64,000 bases of DNA from Opitutaceae bacterium (lineage in GTDB: Bacteria > Verrucomicrobiota > Verrucomicrobiia > Opitutales > Opitutaceae). The position numbers and the translations under genes are program-made. The notes beneath the pieces were generated by a model, which saw only the letters and a list, made by a program, of their open reading frames with translations, ran no database searches and was not told the origin of the DNA. The stretch's first letter is position 1, and every line of letters begins with the position of its first letter. The stretch spans positions 620,001-684,000 of the forward strand of contig JAIXWY010000011.1 of assembly GCA_027490995.1 (NCBI GenBank), given 5' to 3'. Below, in pieces: positions 9,619-17,632 of this stretch.

Positions 9619-9709
9619 GCCGCCAGTATCGAAGGGGTCAGCCAACGCGCGCAATTTCCATTTGCACCGAGTGCTCAACCTGACCGTCTTGGTCAGTCAG
9701 TCCGCCACC

Positions 9710-10897
9710 ATGGCCCTGCTCTCCCCCGACGAACTCAGCCGCTACAGTCGGCACCTCCTGCTGCCCGAAGTCGGACAGGAAGGCCAACAACGCCTCCGGG
9801 AGGCGAAGGTTCTCGTCGTGGGCGCCGGGGGCTTGGGAAGTCCAGTCTCCCTGTATCTTGCCGCCGCCGGGGTGGGCACTCTGGGGATCGCCGACTTTGA
9901 TCGGGTCGCCCCGCACAATCTCCAGCGACAACTGCTGCACGACGACACCCAGATCGGCCAAGCGAAGGTTTCCTCTGCCCTCGCCCGGCTCCACCACGTC
10001 AATCCTTACATCCAGCTCCGCGGCCATCCCGAGGGGATCACCGCGGCCAACGCCCTGGAGATCTTTATCGACTATGACGTGATCGTCGACGCGACCGATT
10101 CGTTCGGTGCCCGCTACCTCAACAACGATGCGGCGGTGCGGACCCGGCGCCCCCTCGTCCACGGGAGCGTGTTCATGTTCGAGGGATCGGTCTCCGTGTT
10201 CGCGCCGCACCTCGGTGGTCCCTGCTACCGCTGCCTCTTCCCTCGACCGCCCGCGCCGGGGGCCGTGCCAGGGTGCGGCGAGGCAGGCGTTCTAGGCGCC
10301 ACCTGCGGGGTGATCGGCAGCCTGCAGGCGCTTGAGACACTCAAGCTGATCATCGGGTTCGGCGATCCTCTCCTCGGGCAGTACCTGACCTTCGATGCGC
10401 GGACCGCCCGCACACGCTGCGTGCGTCTGCCCCGAGATCCCGCGTGTCCCGAGTGTCGACGCGTTTCGTCCGAACCACTCGATGCCGCTGAGTACGGGCA
10501 GGCGTGCGCCGTGACCCCGCCTCGCGCCCAGATCCCACTTACCTCCGCCATGTCATTGCCCACCGATCCGTCTCCTCCCCTGGAAATTCCGGTCCAAGAA
10601 GCCGCTCGCCTCCTCCGCGAGCACGCCTCTCAGGTTTGCCTGATCGATGTTCGCGAGCCGCACGAGGCCGCGATTTGCCGCATTCCAGAGGCGCGGCTCA
10701 TTCCGATGCAGCAAATCCCGGCCCAGCTCGACACCCTGCCAACCCATCAACTCCTTCTAATCCACTGCCATCACGGGGGTCGTAGCCTGCGCGTGACCGA
10801 ATACCTGCGGGCCCGCGGCCTACCCCGTGTCTGCAACGTGGCCGGCGGGATTCACGACTGGGCCGAGTGTATCGATCCCAGCCTCGCCCGCTACTGA
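9710..10897 (+). CDS. MoeZ/Uba4-type ThiF adenylyltransferase with C-terminal rhodanese domain
   Basis: Proteins of this type adenylate the C-terminal Gly of a ubiquitin-like sulfur carrier and pass sulfur to it through the rhodanese domain, for molybdopterin, thiamine, cysteine or tRNA thiolation. The ThiF domain covers about residues 1-255, with the nucleotide-binding GAGGLGSP and zinc cysteines C172, C175, C246 and C249. The rhodanese domain covers about 285-395, with the active-site loop CHHGGRS and nucleophile C353. The ATG at 9710 opens directly into the LSRYSRHLLLPEVG helix typical of the family. No carrier-protein gene is nearby, so the pathway is not fixed. Confidence 0.88.
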   Translation: MALLSPDELSRYSRHLLLPEVGQEGQQRLREAKVLVVGAGGLGSPVSLYLAAAGVGTLGIADFDRVAPHNLQRQLLHDDTQIGQAKVSSALARLHHVNPYIQLRGHPEGITAANALEIFIDYDVIVDATDSFGARYLNNDAAVRTRRPLVHGSVFMFEGSVSVFAPHLGGPCYRCLFPRPPAPGAVPGCGEAGVLGATCGVIGSLQALETLKLIIGFGDPLLGQYLTFDARTARTRCVRLPRDPACPECRRVSSEPLDAAEYGQACAVTPPRAQIPLTSAMSLPTDPSPPLEIPVQEAARLLREHASQVCLIDVREPHEAAICRIPEARLIPMQQIPAQLDTLPTHQLLLIHCHHGGRSLRVTEYLRARGLPRVCNVAGGIHDWAECIDPSLARY

Positions 10898-10944
10898 CAC
10901 CACGTCAGGGGGCCGGCGAAAGCCGCGCCAGCGTCGCCCTCGAT

Positions 10945-10968
10945 GGAGCGCGACGCTCGACGCGCTCC
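10945..10968. terminator. Hairpin between convergent genes
   Basis: A perfect 8-bp stem, GGAGCGCG/CGCGCTCC, with an 8-base loop fills the gap right up to the stop of the minus-strand HTH gene. It lies 47 bases past the stop of the plus-strand ThiF-rhodanese gene. It could serve as a bidirectional terminator. Only a short TT follows on the plus strand, so an intrinsic mechanism is uncertain. Confidence 0.4.
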
Positions 10969-11358
10969 TTAGCTACTCGACTTCGACCGGGCCTTCACAA
11001 GCCCGAGGCTCTTTTTGATGTTTTGCACCGACGGGAGCGAAATCTTCAGCTCCTTGGCGATCGCCGCACCGGTCTTATTGCTCTCTACGAGCTTGCGAAC
11101 CGCGGCACGCGTCTCGTCGGTGATTTTCGCACGACGACGGCGCCCCGGACGACCCGGCGGGCGGCCGGGCCCCCGACCCTTCCCGGAGCCGCGATGCGCC
11201 TCGCGCAACGCCCCGACGAAGGCCTCAAGCGTGGAGAACCCGAAGTCAGAGGGCAGGCGCCGCAGCGCGGCCGTACGCTCCGAGCTCAACGCCTTCTCGC
11301 GCTCAACCAGCTCTGCTTTGCGCTTTTCCAAGTCTTTCAATTTATCACTAAAGCCCAT
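10969..11358 (-). CDS. Small DNA-binding protein: coiled coil, AT-hook-like linker, HTH
   Basis: The ATG at 11358 gives 129 residues. The N-terminal 30 residues are a charged heptad-like helix rich in Glu, Lys and Arg, suited to dimerisation. A linker near residues 58-75 is built of Gly-Arg-Pro units (GPGRPPGRPGRRRR), resembling an AT-hook that enters the minor groove of AT-rich DNA. The C-terminal 45 residues form a predicted helix-turn-helix (TGAAIAKELKISLPSVQNI). The order of dimer helix, linker and DNA-binding tail resembles H-NS-like nucleoid proteins in architecture but not in sequence. A nucleoid or regulatory role is inference. A frame extension to 11397 adds 13 non-conserved residues. 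Confidence 0.6.
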   Translation of the reverse strand: MGFSDKLKDLEKRKAELVEREKALSSERTAALRRLPSDFGFSTLEAFVGALREAHRGSGKGRGPGRPPGRPGRRRRAKITDETRAAVRKLVESNKTGAAIAKELKISLPSVQNIKKSLGLVKARSKSSS

Positions 11359-11419
11359 AGTGATTATTAACAAAGACCGGCACCAACGGGGGAGCAAGGG
11401 ACTTTCTGGGGCGCTCGAG

Positions 11420-11441
11420 TGTATAAACAGTTACTTATACA
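11420..11441. promoter_or_regulatory. AT-rich inverted repeat TGTATAA-N8-TTATACA
   Basis: A perfect 7-bp inverted repeat with an 8-base spacer stands out by its AT content. It is 61 bases upstream of the small HTH gene start in a 220-base intergenic gap. Its size and symmetry fit a dimeric operator. The nearby AT-hook/HTH protein is a plausible binder, which is inference. Confidence 0.45.
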
Positions 11442-11578
11442 GCACCCTGCGTAAGCTTTCCTTTCCGACAACGGCAACCCGCTCCCGGTAGAAGCATCGC
11501 GTCCTGCCGAGGCGTCAGAGCGCATCACGCGCCGCAGGCGGCGCGATGCCCCGCCGCCCACCCGACGACACCGCCTCC

Positions 11579-12367
11579 CTAGATGGTCATGGCGTGATAT
11601 CCGCCGTCGACCACGATTTCGGCGCCGGTGACAAAGCCACCGGCGTTCGCACTGGCGAGCAGTAGGGTCGCTCCAATCAGTTCGCGCGCCTCGCCGAAGC
11701 GTTTCATCGGAGTATGTCCCATAATGCTGGCGACGCGATCCGGAGAGAGAATCTTACGGTTCTGCTCGGCCGGAAAGAAACCGGGGACCAGTGTATTCAC
11801 CCGCACCCCCTTCGGTGCCCACTCGCGGGCGAGGTTCTTGGAGAGGTTATGCACCGCCGCTTTGGTCGCGGAGTAGGTGAACACGCGGGACAGCGGCACC
11901 AGCCCGGACATCGAGCCAAGATTGATGATCGAGCCACCCTGTCCGTGTTCGACCAAGTGCCGCCCGAAAATCTGACAGCCCAGAAACACGCTGCGAACAT
12001 TCACTGCGATGATCCGGTCAAATTCATCGTCCGCGATCTCCAGGAATGGCGTCGCGGAATTTGTCCCAGCTCCGTTCACGACAATATCAATCCTGCCCGA
12101 CCGCTTCAGCACCTCCGCCAGAAGACTTTGAAGATCGGACCGGCTGCTCGCTTCTGCCGCCACGAAGTAGCCTCGGCCACCGGCCTTCGCGATCGCCTCG
12201 AGACGAGCCTGCGCCTTCTCCGGATTACGTCCCACCAGCACGACCTCCGCACCGGCAGCAGCAAGGCCACCCGCCATCGCGCCGCACAGTTCCCCGGTAC
12301 CGCCAATGACGACCGCAACTTTGCCGTCCAAACCGAACAGAGAGTGAAGATAGGAAGCCGAACTCAT
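11579..12367 (-). CDS. SDR-family oxidoreductase (D-mannonate oxidoreductase-like)
   Basis: This is a classical 262-residue short-chain dehydrogenase. It has a Rossmann nucleotide loop [12 protein letters not shown] at the end of strand 4, and the catalytic Ser with the YSATK motif around residues 160-170. The [11 protein letters not shown]-terminal end is typical of sugar-acid or alcohol SDRs. The opening [15 protein letters not shown] is reminiscent of D-mannonate oxidoreductases of the SDR class, but substrate is not provable from sequence. The reading frame stays open upstream across the divergent gene; the ATG at 12367 is chosen because SDR homology begins there. It is divergent from the HTH-MBL gene and shares its 81-base promoter region. 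Confidence 0.82.
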   Translation of the reverse strand: MSSASYLHSLFGLDGKVAVVIGGTGELCGAMAGGLAAAGAEVVLVGRNPEKAQARLEAIAKAGGRGYFVAAEASSRSDLQSLLAEVLKRSGRIDIVVNGAGTNSATPFLEIADDEFDRIIAVNVRSVFLGCQIFGRHLVEHGQGGSIINLGSMSGLVPLSRVFTYSATKAAVHNLSKNLAREWAPKGVRVNTLVPGFFPAEQNRKILSPDRVASIMGHTPMKRFGEARELIGATLLLASANAGGFVTGAEIVVDGGYHAMTI

Positions 12368-12412
12368 CCGGCTGTGGTGTCCCTCGAAACGCGAATGAGC
12401 AACACTAGGCTT

Positions 12413-12426
12413 GCTTAAAGTTAAGC
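12413..12426. promoter_or_regulatory. Palindrome GCTTAA-AG-TTAAGC in divergent promoter
   Basis: A perfect 6-bp inverted repeat with a 2-base centre lies midway between the divergent SDR (start 12367) and HTH-MBL (start 12449) genes, 22 bases before the latter. A wider AGGCTT/AAGCCT repeat overlaps it. Position and symmetry fit an operator controlling both directions. Confidence 0.45.
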
Positions 12427-12448
12427 CTGCCTTTGCGTAGGTTCCTCC

Positions 12449-13330
12449 ATGGGCAAGATCGCGATCGAGGACGGCTTCGCCGACATCATCAACAAGTCGC
12501 AGCGCGGGCTGCATATCTCCGACTCCGAGCTCGCCGAACGGGCTGGCGTCTCGGTCGAGGACCTCGCCGCAGTCAAGTCCGGCAAGGTGAACATCGCCGT
12601 GATCCGTCGCGTCGCGCGCCATCTTCGTCTCGCGCCCAATCCGCTGGAGGACCTCGCCCGCAACGCGTGGTACCCCAAGACGCCAAACTTCCCGCGCGGC
12701 TTCGCGATGTTCAACACCGACTGTGGCGACATGCGGGTGAACAACTACCTCGTCTGGGACCCGAAGACTCGCGTTGCCGCCGTGTTCGACACGGGCGCAT
12801 CCTGCGAGGAGTTGCTCCATTTCATTCGCGCCGAGAAGCTCAAGGTTCACTACCTCTTCATCACCCACGCGCACGATGATCACATTGCCGCCCTCGATCC
12901 GCTGGTCGAGGCCACCGGCGCAGAGGTGTGGACCCACCCGCTGGAGCCTCTCCCCCGCCCCGGGTTTCGGCAGTTTGCCGAGGGAGCTTATTTCCACATC
13001 GGCGAGATCGCCATCAAAACGATCCGGACGAGCGGCCACTCTCCGGGGATGACCACGTTCTACATCACGGGCTTGAGCTGGCCTCTCGCGATCGTCGGCG
13101 ACAGTCTTTTCGCTGGGTCCATGGGCGGAAGCGCAACGGCGTTTGGTCAGCAATACCAGAACACCTCGAGCAAGATCCTCACCCTGCCGAAGGATACCGT
13201 GCTCGCGCCTGGTCATGGTCCGCTGACCACGGTCAGTCAGGAAAAACGCCACAATCCTTTCTTCGCTCCGCGCAACGAGCGGGCGAGTCTCGAAGACGTC
13301 ATTCAATCCAAACTATCCTCCAATGCCTGA
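12449..13330 (+). CDS. Fusion of N-terminal HTH domain and metallo-beta-lactamase-fold hydrolase
   Basis: Residues 20-70 look like a small XRE-like helix-turn-helix ([20 protein letters not shown]). Residues 85-275 are a metallo-beta-lactamase fold of the glyoxalase II type. Metal ligands are visible: H140, H142, D144 and H145 in THAHDDH, H197 in TSGHSPG, D218 in GDS and H256 in PGHGP. The hydrolase part probably cleaves a thioester or related ester. The HTH half may be regulatory or only structural. It overlaps the following dehydrogenase by 8 bases, so the two act together. The start follows GGTTCCTCC rather than a Shine-Dalgarno sequence. Confidence 0.8.
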   Translation: MGKIAIEDGFADIINKSQRGLHISDSELAERAGVSVEDLAAVKSGKVNIAVIRRVARHLRLAPNPLEDLARNAWYPKTPNFPRGFAMFNTDCGDMRVNNYLVWDPKTRVAAVFDTGASCEELLHFIRAEKLKVHYLFITHAHDDHIAALDPLVEATGAEVWTHPLEPLPRPGFRQFAEGAYFHIGEIAIKTIRTSGHSPGMTTFYITGLSWPLAIVGDSLFAGSMGGSATAFGQQYQNTSSKILTLPKDTVLAPGHGPLTTVSQEKRHNPFFAPRNERASLEDVIQSKLSSNA

Positions 13331-14207
13331 GAAAATTGCCTTCGTCGGAGTTGGCCGCATGGGTGCCAACATGGCTCGCCGCCTGCATGAGTGCGGTTTC
13401 CCTGTCACCGCAGTCTATGACGTCCACGCGCCAAGCGCCCACGCGCTCGCCCAGGAACTGGGCTGCCTCGCGCCGAAGTCCCTCGCCGACGTCACCGCAG
13501 CCGCCGATGTCATCATCACGGTCGTGACCGACGACGCGGCTCAGCTCGCCGTCTTTGCGGAGACCGGCGACTCGCTGCTCGTGGGTGCGAAAGGGCGGAC
13601 CTTCATCAACTGCGCCACGCTCTCCCCGAAGACCCAGGTCGAAACCGCCCGGCGCGCTCGCGCCGCCGGCGCCGACGCCCTAGAGGGTTGCATGGCCTCG
13701 TCCATTCCTCAGGCCCGCGCCGGCACATTGTATTTGATGTGTGGCGGCGAGCGCGCGGTGTACGATCGCGTCCTTCCGATCCTGGAGAAACTCTCACACA
13801 CGCCGCGTTATATCGGCGCCGCCGGCCAGGCCGCTCAGGTCAAGGCCTTGGTCAACATGGTCATGAACATCAACACCGCGGGTCTCGCTGAAGGCCTCGG
13901 TCTCGGGCAAGCTCTCGGACTCGATCTCGACATGCTCCGCGAGGTCTTCGCGCAGACCGGCGCCAACTCTCAGGTGCTCAAGACCGACGGCGAAGATATG
14001 CAGAACCGCGCGCACGACTGCTACTTCTCCGGTGCCCATGCCGCGAAGGATTCCGGCATCGCTTGGGCCATGGGCGTCGAGGCCGGGCTCGCTCTCCCTC
14101 TGTCCGCCGCCACCAAGCTCCAGTTCGAGCGGATGGTCGCACTCGGTATCGGACAACTCGACAAGAGCGGGGTGGCCGAGCTGACCTTCAAGGGTCGGCG
14201 AGCCTAG
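13323..14207 (+). CDS. NAD(P)-dependent beta-hydroxyacid dehydrogenase (3-hydroxyisobutyrate dehydrogenase / GarR family)
   Basis: This family oxidises or reduces 3-hydroxy acids such as 3-hydroxyisobutyrate or tartronate semialdehyde. The Rossmann motif FVGVGRMGANMA is at the N terminus. The substrate segment EGCMASSIPQARAG departs from the usual D-A-P-V-S-G-G pattern. The catalytic Lys lies in QVKALVNMVMNIN near residue 175. The 294-residue length is normal. Overlap with the HTH-MBL gene and divergence from an SDR suggest a small hydroxy-acid pathway. The atypical substrate loop means the substrate may not be one of the standard ones. Confidence 0.83.
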   Translation: MPEKIAFVGVGRMGANMARRLHECGFPVTAVYDVHAPSAHALAQELGCLAPKSLADVTAAADVIITVVTDDAAQLAVFAETGDSLLVGAKGRTFINCATLSPKTQVETARRARAAGADALEGCMASSIPQARAGTLYLMCGGERAVYDRVLPILEKLSHTPRYIGAAGQAAQVKALVNMVMNINTAGLAEGLGLGQALGLDLDMLREVFAQTGANSQVLKTDGEDMQNRAHDCYFSGAHAAKDSGIAWAMGVEAGLALPLSAATKLQFERMVALGIGQLDKSGVAELTFKGRRA

Positions 14208-14220
14208 CCGCCTTTTCCGA

Positions 14221-14985
14221 TCATCCCCGCAGCGCCCGTGAAAAGCTCACGGGCAGCGGGGCGCGCGCGGTGAATCGGTGCCGCCGACCTTTCCACACGT
14301 ACTCAAAGGTCGTTTCTGCGGAGTGCAGGAACATCCGGCGGTCTCCCGATATCCGCGCAAACTCGCGGTTCAGGCGAAAGTTGCCGTAGGTAGCGTCCCC
14401 GACAATCGGGAGATGTCGGCTTGCGCATTGAACGCGCAGCTGGTGACTCCGCCCCGTCCGGGGCTCCAACTCAATGAGGGCCAGCGGAGGATCGCCGGGG
14501 GTGATCTTCAAAACCCGAACTCGCGACTCGGCCGGTATGTTTCCCGCCGTCTCGGTTCGCACCACGCCGCCTTCCTTGCGCACGGCCAAGCGATCACGCC
14601 AGACCTGCACCGCGGGAGTCGGCGATCCAAAGACCAGGGCCGCGTAATGTTTCGCCACTCGCTGATGGCGGAAGTGATCCCGCAACGCAGCCGCGAGCTC
14701 GGCGGAGCTGCACAAGAGAATGACACCGGAGGTTCCGGAATCGAGCCGGTTGAGCAAGTAGGCGCGCGTCGGTTCACCGTCAGGCGTCGACCGCCACTCG
14801 AAGCACTCTCCATCGAGACGATAGGCTGCCGTCAGCAATGAACGAGACTCCTCACCTGACCGATTGGGATGCGAAAGCACGCCCTCCGGCTTCGCCAAGG
14901 CGAAGAGTCCATTTGGATCCGCGGTGAGAAACTCCACTCCCGGTCCCAGCGGCAACGCTCGCGCAACGTTCGCTCCAGCCCGCAT
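14221..14985 (-). CDS. RluA-family pseudouridine synthase
   Basis: This family makes pseudouridine in rRNA or tRNA. The catalytic motif is NRLDSGTSG with the nucleophilic Asp, where most members have H-R-L-D. RTGRSHQLRVQ and the GDATYG segment follow as expected. No S4 domain is visible at the N terminus, so it is a short 254-residue form. The ATG at 14985 overlaps the stop of the TonB-like gene by one base (TGATG), so translation is coupled. Confidence 0.87.
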   Translation of the reverse strand: MRAGANVARALPLGPGVEFLTADPNGLFALAKPEGVLSHPNRSGEESRSLLTAAYRLDGECFEWRSTPDGEPTRAYLLNRLDSGTSGVILLCSSAELAAALRDHFRHQRVAKHYAALVFGSPTPAVQVWRDRLAVRKEGGVVRTETAGNIPAESRVRVLKITPGDPPLALIELEPRTGRSHQLRVQCASRHLPIVGDATYGNFRLNREFARISGDRRMFLHSAETTFEYVWKGRRHRFTARAPLPVSFSRALRG

Positions 14986-16118
14986 CACGGATTGTAGTAA
15001 AACGTGAAAGTCATCTCCTGTTCGCGACCCAGCACCGCCACCATGTCGTCGCTCCACTTGCCGTACGGAGCCCGGGCCGTGATCGCACTCACGCAGGCGC
15101 GCTTGGCCTGCAGCGGCGCCTCCCCATCACCGGGAGCAATGTCAGTGATGTCGCCCTGATCGTTGATGATAAAGGTCACGCGCACGATGGTGCCCGGAGG
15201 CGGGTACACCGAGCTCTGCACGATCAGGCGTTCCCACTGAATCTGCACCGTTTCGATTAGCTTCTGTAGATACGCGCCGTACTCGCTCCACTTCGCGTTG
15301 TACGCCACCGGGCCGATGTTCTGCGTGCCGAGCTGATTGTCGCGGAGAAACGCCGGCCGGGCATTGCGCTGCGCGACGCGTTCGCGGTCCTGCGGTCGCC
15401 GCGGATCGATGCGGACGACCTGACCGTTGAACGCCACCACTTCACGGACCTCCGGGCTACCGTCGACCTCTTCAGGACCCCGCTTCGTTCCGGGCGGCGG
15501 AATCTTGGCAATCGTACTCCCGATAGAATCGGCATCCTCCCCCTCCACTTTCTCGAAACCAGGAATCGGAGCTTGGGCCACTTTCTGATCCGGCGCAGTC
15601 ACCGCCTCTTGCGGCGTCGGCGCTGGCTCGGGCTGCGCGAGACGCGAGGGAGGCTCCGGAGGCTGGAGTCGGCCCGAGACGATCGCGGTGCTCTGCCGCT
15701 GTTTGTCACCGTCAAGGGCGGGCGTGTCGCTCTTCCCGTCAGGAGTCGGCTTCTCCTGCGCAACCTGCTGGTTCTGCGCGCCAAAATTCTCCGTCTGGTC
15801 CGGAGGGTTGTCCGGCGCATCCGGATTCACTTCCACGAAATTGAATGGCTTCGCCGGCGGCTGGGCTTGCGTGAGCGGGACTTCCGGCTCCTCCGGAGCC
15901 AGTTCGATATTGAAGGTCTTGTCCGCCGGCTTCACCGCCACCGCATCCGCCGTCCGCCGCAGGAGATAGGGCAGCGCCAGCAGGAGCAAGAGATGAACCA
16001 GCAGAGTCGCTACGACACCAATCTGGACGGAGCGGGTGTCCTCATCGCGCGACCATCGCGGCCACACCCAACGACGCCCAAGGCGTCGCGGTTGTTTTGC
16101 GGTCGGGGGAGAGGCCAT
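14985..16118 (-). CDS. TonB/TolA-like energy-transducer protein
   Basis: The 377-residue protein has a basic cytoplasmic N terminus, one membrane helix at about residues 33-54 and a long Pro/Gln/Glu-rich periplasmic stretch to about 240. A C-terminal domain of about 100 residues (VRVTFIINDQGDI) resembles TonB C-terminal domains. TonB proteins use an ExbB-ExbD stator to energise outer-membrane transport. No exbB or exbD is adjacent; the ExbB-like gene at 23315 is 7 kb away and has its own partners. The start follows TCTTTTCCTCCGC. It lies 13 bases after maf and overlaps the rluA-like gene. Confidence 0.72.
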   Translation of the reverse strand: MASPPTAKQPRRLGRRWVWPRWSRDEDTRSVQIGVVATLLVHLLLLLALPYLLRRTADAVAVKPADKTFNIELAPEEPEVPLTQAQPPAKPFNFVEVNPDAPDNPPDQTENFGAQNQQVAQEKPTPDGKSDTPALDGDKQRQSTAIVSGRLQPPEPPSRLAQPEPAPTPQEAVTAPDQKVAQAPIPGFEKVEGEDADSIGSTIAKIPPPGTKRGPEEVDGSPEVREVVAFNGQVVRIDPRRPQDRERVAQRNARPAFLRDNQLGTQNIGPVAYNAKWSEYGAYLQKLIETVQIQWERLIVQSSVYPPPGTIVRVTFIINDQGDITDIAPGDGEAPLQAKRACVSAITARAPYGKWSDDMVAVLGREQEMTFTFYYNP

Positions 16119-16131
16119 GCGGAGGAAAAGA

Positions 16132-16707
16132 CTAGGTCAGCAGACCCGCTTTCGTCAGCAAGTGTTTCGTCAGAGTCAGCGGAAGCCCCATAATCGTCGC
16201 CACTTCGCCGGTGTGGCCCGCGATGATCAGGTCGCCATGATCCTGAATCCCGTAGGCTCCTGCCTTGTCAAGTACTTGAACAAGAGAGAGATAATGATCA
16301 ATCTGCGCCTCCTCGAGCTTCCGAAAGGTCACGTCGCAGGTTTCGCTCGCGTCCCACGCGACGCCGCGATCGTGGTTTCGCAGGGCTAAGCCAGTGAAGA
16401 CGGAATGGGTCCGACCGGAAAGGCGTCTCAGCATGGCGCGGGCTTCCGCAAGGTCGGCCGGCTTATTGAGGGCGTGTCCGTCGATGCACACCGTGGTATC
16501 GGCGCCGAGCACCCAGGCATCCGGATGCAGGGCGGCCACCCAGTCGGCCTTCCGCGCGGCGTTGCGGGCAACCATGATGCGGGGATCGAGAAGCGGGTCT
16601 TCATCCTCCACCACGCGGGCTTCGAGGACGAGGAAGGGGCACCCCAGGCGTTCAAGCAAGGCACGGCGCCGCGGCGAAGCCGAGGCGAGGATTAAACGCT
16701 CGGACAT
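16132..16707 (-). CDS. maf: Maf-family nucleotide pyrophosphatase (septum formation inhibitor)
   Basis: Maf proteins hydrolyse non-canonical or modified nucleoside triphosphates such as dTTP/UTP or m7GTP and have been linked to division arrest. LASASPRRRALL at the N terminus, GADTTV in the middle and DKAGAYGIQ near residue 150 are the family motifs. At 191 residues the length is normal. The preceding gene ends TGA-GTG-ATG, so starts at 16710 (GTG) or 16707 (ATG) are both possible; ATG is preferred. Confidence 0.92.
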   Translation of the reverse strand: MSERLILASASPRRRALLERLGCPFLVLEARVVEDEDPLLDPRIMVARNAARKADWVAALHPDAWVLGADTTVCIDGHALNKPADLAEARAMLRRLSGRTHSVFTGLALRNHDRGVAWDASETCDVTFRKLEEAQIDHYLSLVQVLDKAGAYGIQDHGDLIIAGHTGEVATIMGLPLTLTKHLLTKAGLLT

Positions 16708-16710
16708 CAC

Positions 16711-17397
16711 TCAGTCCTCCGCCCCAGGCACGCTGAGCGAGCGTCCGTTGTCGCTCGCGCTGAGCGAGAGGAGATACGGCGCGGCCCGTTTGGCCCAAAC
16801 CTCTGCGGTGGGATGGTCCGCCGCTCCGCCCGACCAGACCGTTCGAAGCATGTCGGTGTCGATCACGCCTGGATTCAGCGGCACCGCCGCCATCCCAGCC
16901 GGCAACTCGGCGGCGAGAGCCTTGGTGAGGCCTTCAATGCCCCACTTCGACATGCAATACGGAGCGACATCGGGAGACACGCTCCGGCCCCAACCAGAGG
17001 ACAGATTCACGATGACCCCGGATCCGCGCTGCACCATTGCGGGCACAAAATGACGGATCACATTCGCCACACCGCGCAGGTTAACATCAACCAGGCGGGT
17101 AAACGCCGCGTCACCCTGCGTCCAGAGCGGCCCCGGCGAGTTGATCACGGCTGCGTTGTTGATGAGGAGGTCAGGCGCGGCGTGGCCCGCCAGCACGCTG
17201 GTCGCCCAGATGCCGACCTTCACGTCCTGCGCAACATCGACCAGCGCGAAGTCATTCGGAGCCCCGTACTCCAAGCGAAGATCAAAGATCGCCTCACCGT
17301 TGGTCCCGCAACCGAAAACAGTGTGACCTCCCGCGATAAACTCGCGCGCGAGCGCCCGCCCCAAGCCGCGCGTGACTCCTGTAATTACAATGTTCAT
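16711..17397 (-). CDS. SDR-family oxidoreductase
   Basis: A 228-residue short-chain dehydrogenase with the cofactor loop TGVTRGLGRALA at the N terminus, NNAAV after strand 4, and a catalytic SSGWG...YCMSK arrangement around residues 133-150. The PGVIDTDM segment follows as in classical SDRs. It ends directly at the maf start, making an SDR-maf-tonB-rluA run. Substrate is not evident. It has no obvious relationship to the SDR at 12367 beyond fold. Confidence 0.82.
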   Translation of the reverse strand: MNIVITGVTRGLGRALAREFIAGGHTVFGCGTNGEAIFDLRLEYGAPNDFALVDVAQDVKVGIWATSVLAGHAAPDLLINNAAVINSPGPLWTQGDAAFTRLVDVNLRGVANVIRHFVPAMVQRGSGVIVNLSSGWGRSVSPDVAPYCMSKWGIEGLTKALAAELPAGMAAVPLNPGVIDTDMLRTVWSGGAADHPTAEVWAKRAAPYLLSLSASDNGRSLSVPGAED

Positions 17398-17632
17398 ACA
17401 AATTGATCGCGAGATCTCACTCTGTCGTGTCAGCCAAGACCTTCCCCCGGGGGTGAAGCCCGCCCACCAGACGGGTGTCCGTTCGGCGACGCGGATCTAA
17501 GCAGCAGGATGCGCGATTGATGGGCTGCGAGAGCATGGGAGAAAGGCGGGCATAAACCTCAGCGAGATGACGCGACTCCGACATGTTCCCCTCACGCAGG
17601 ACGCTGCCGCAAGCCCGGAAAACCGACTCCCG

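Noticed and set aside
11579..13306. A 575-codon minus-strand frame that would extend the SDR gene across the HTH-MBL gene.
   Set aside because: SDR homology starts at 12367 and the extra part is antisense to a gene with a complete metal site, so it is a chance open frame.
12449..13330. Metallo-beta-lactamase fold as an antibiotic-resistance gene.
   Set aside because: The sequence lacks a signal peptide and resembles glyoxalase II-type hydrolases; the HTH domain and dehydrogenase partner point to metabolism.
17440..17462. CCCCCGGGGG-centred near-palindrome in the SDR/SRAP gap.
   Set aside because: The outer arms do not pair in register, and such G/C runs are expected in this genome.
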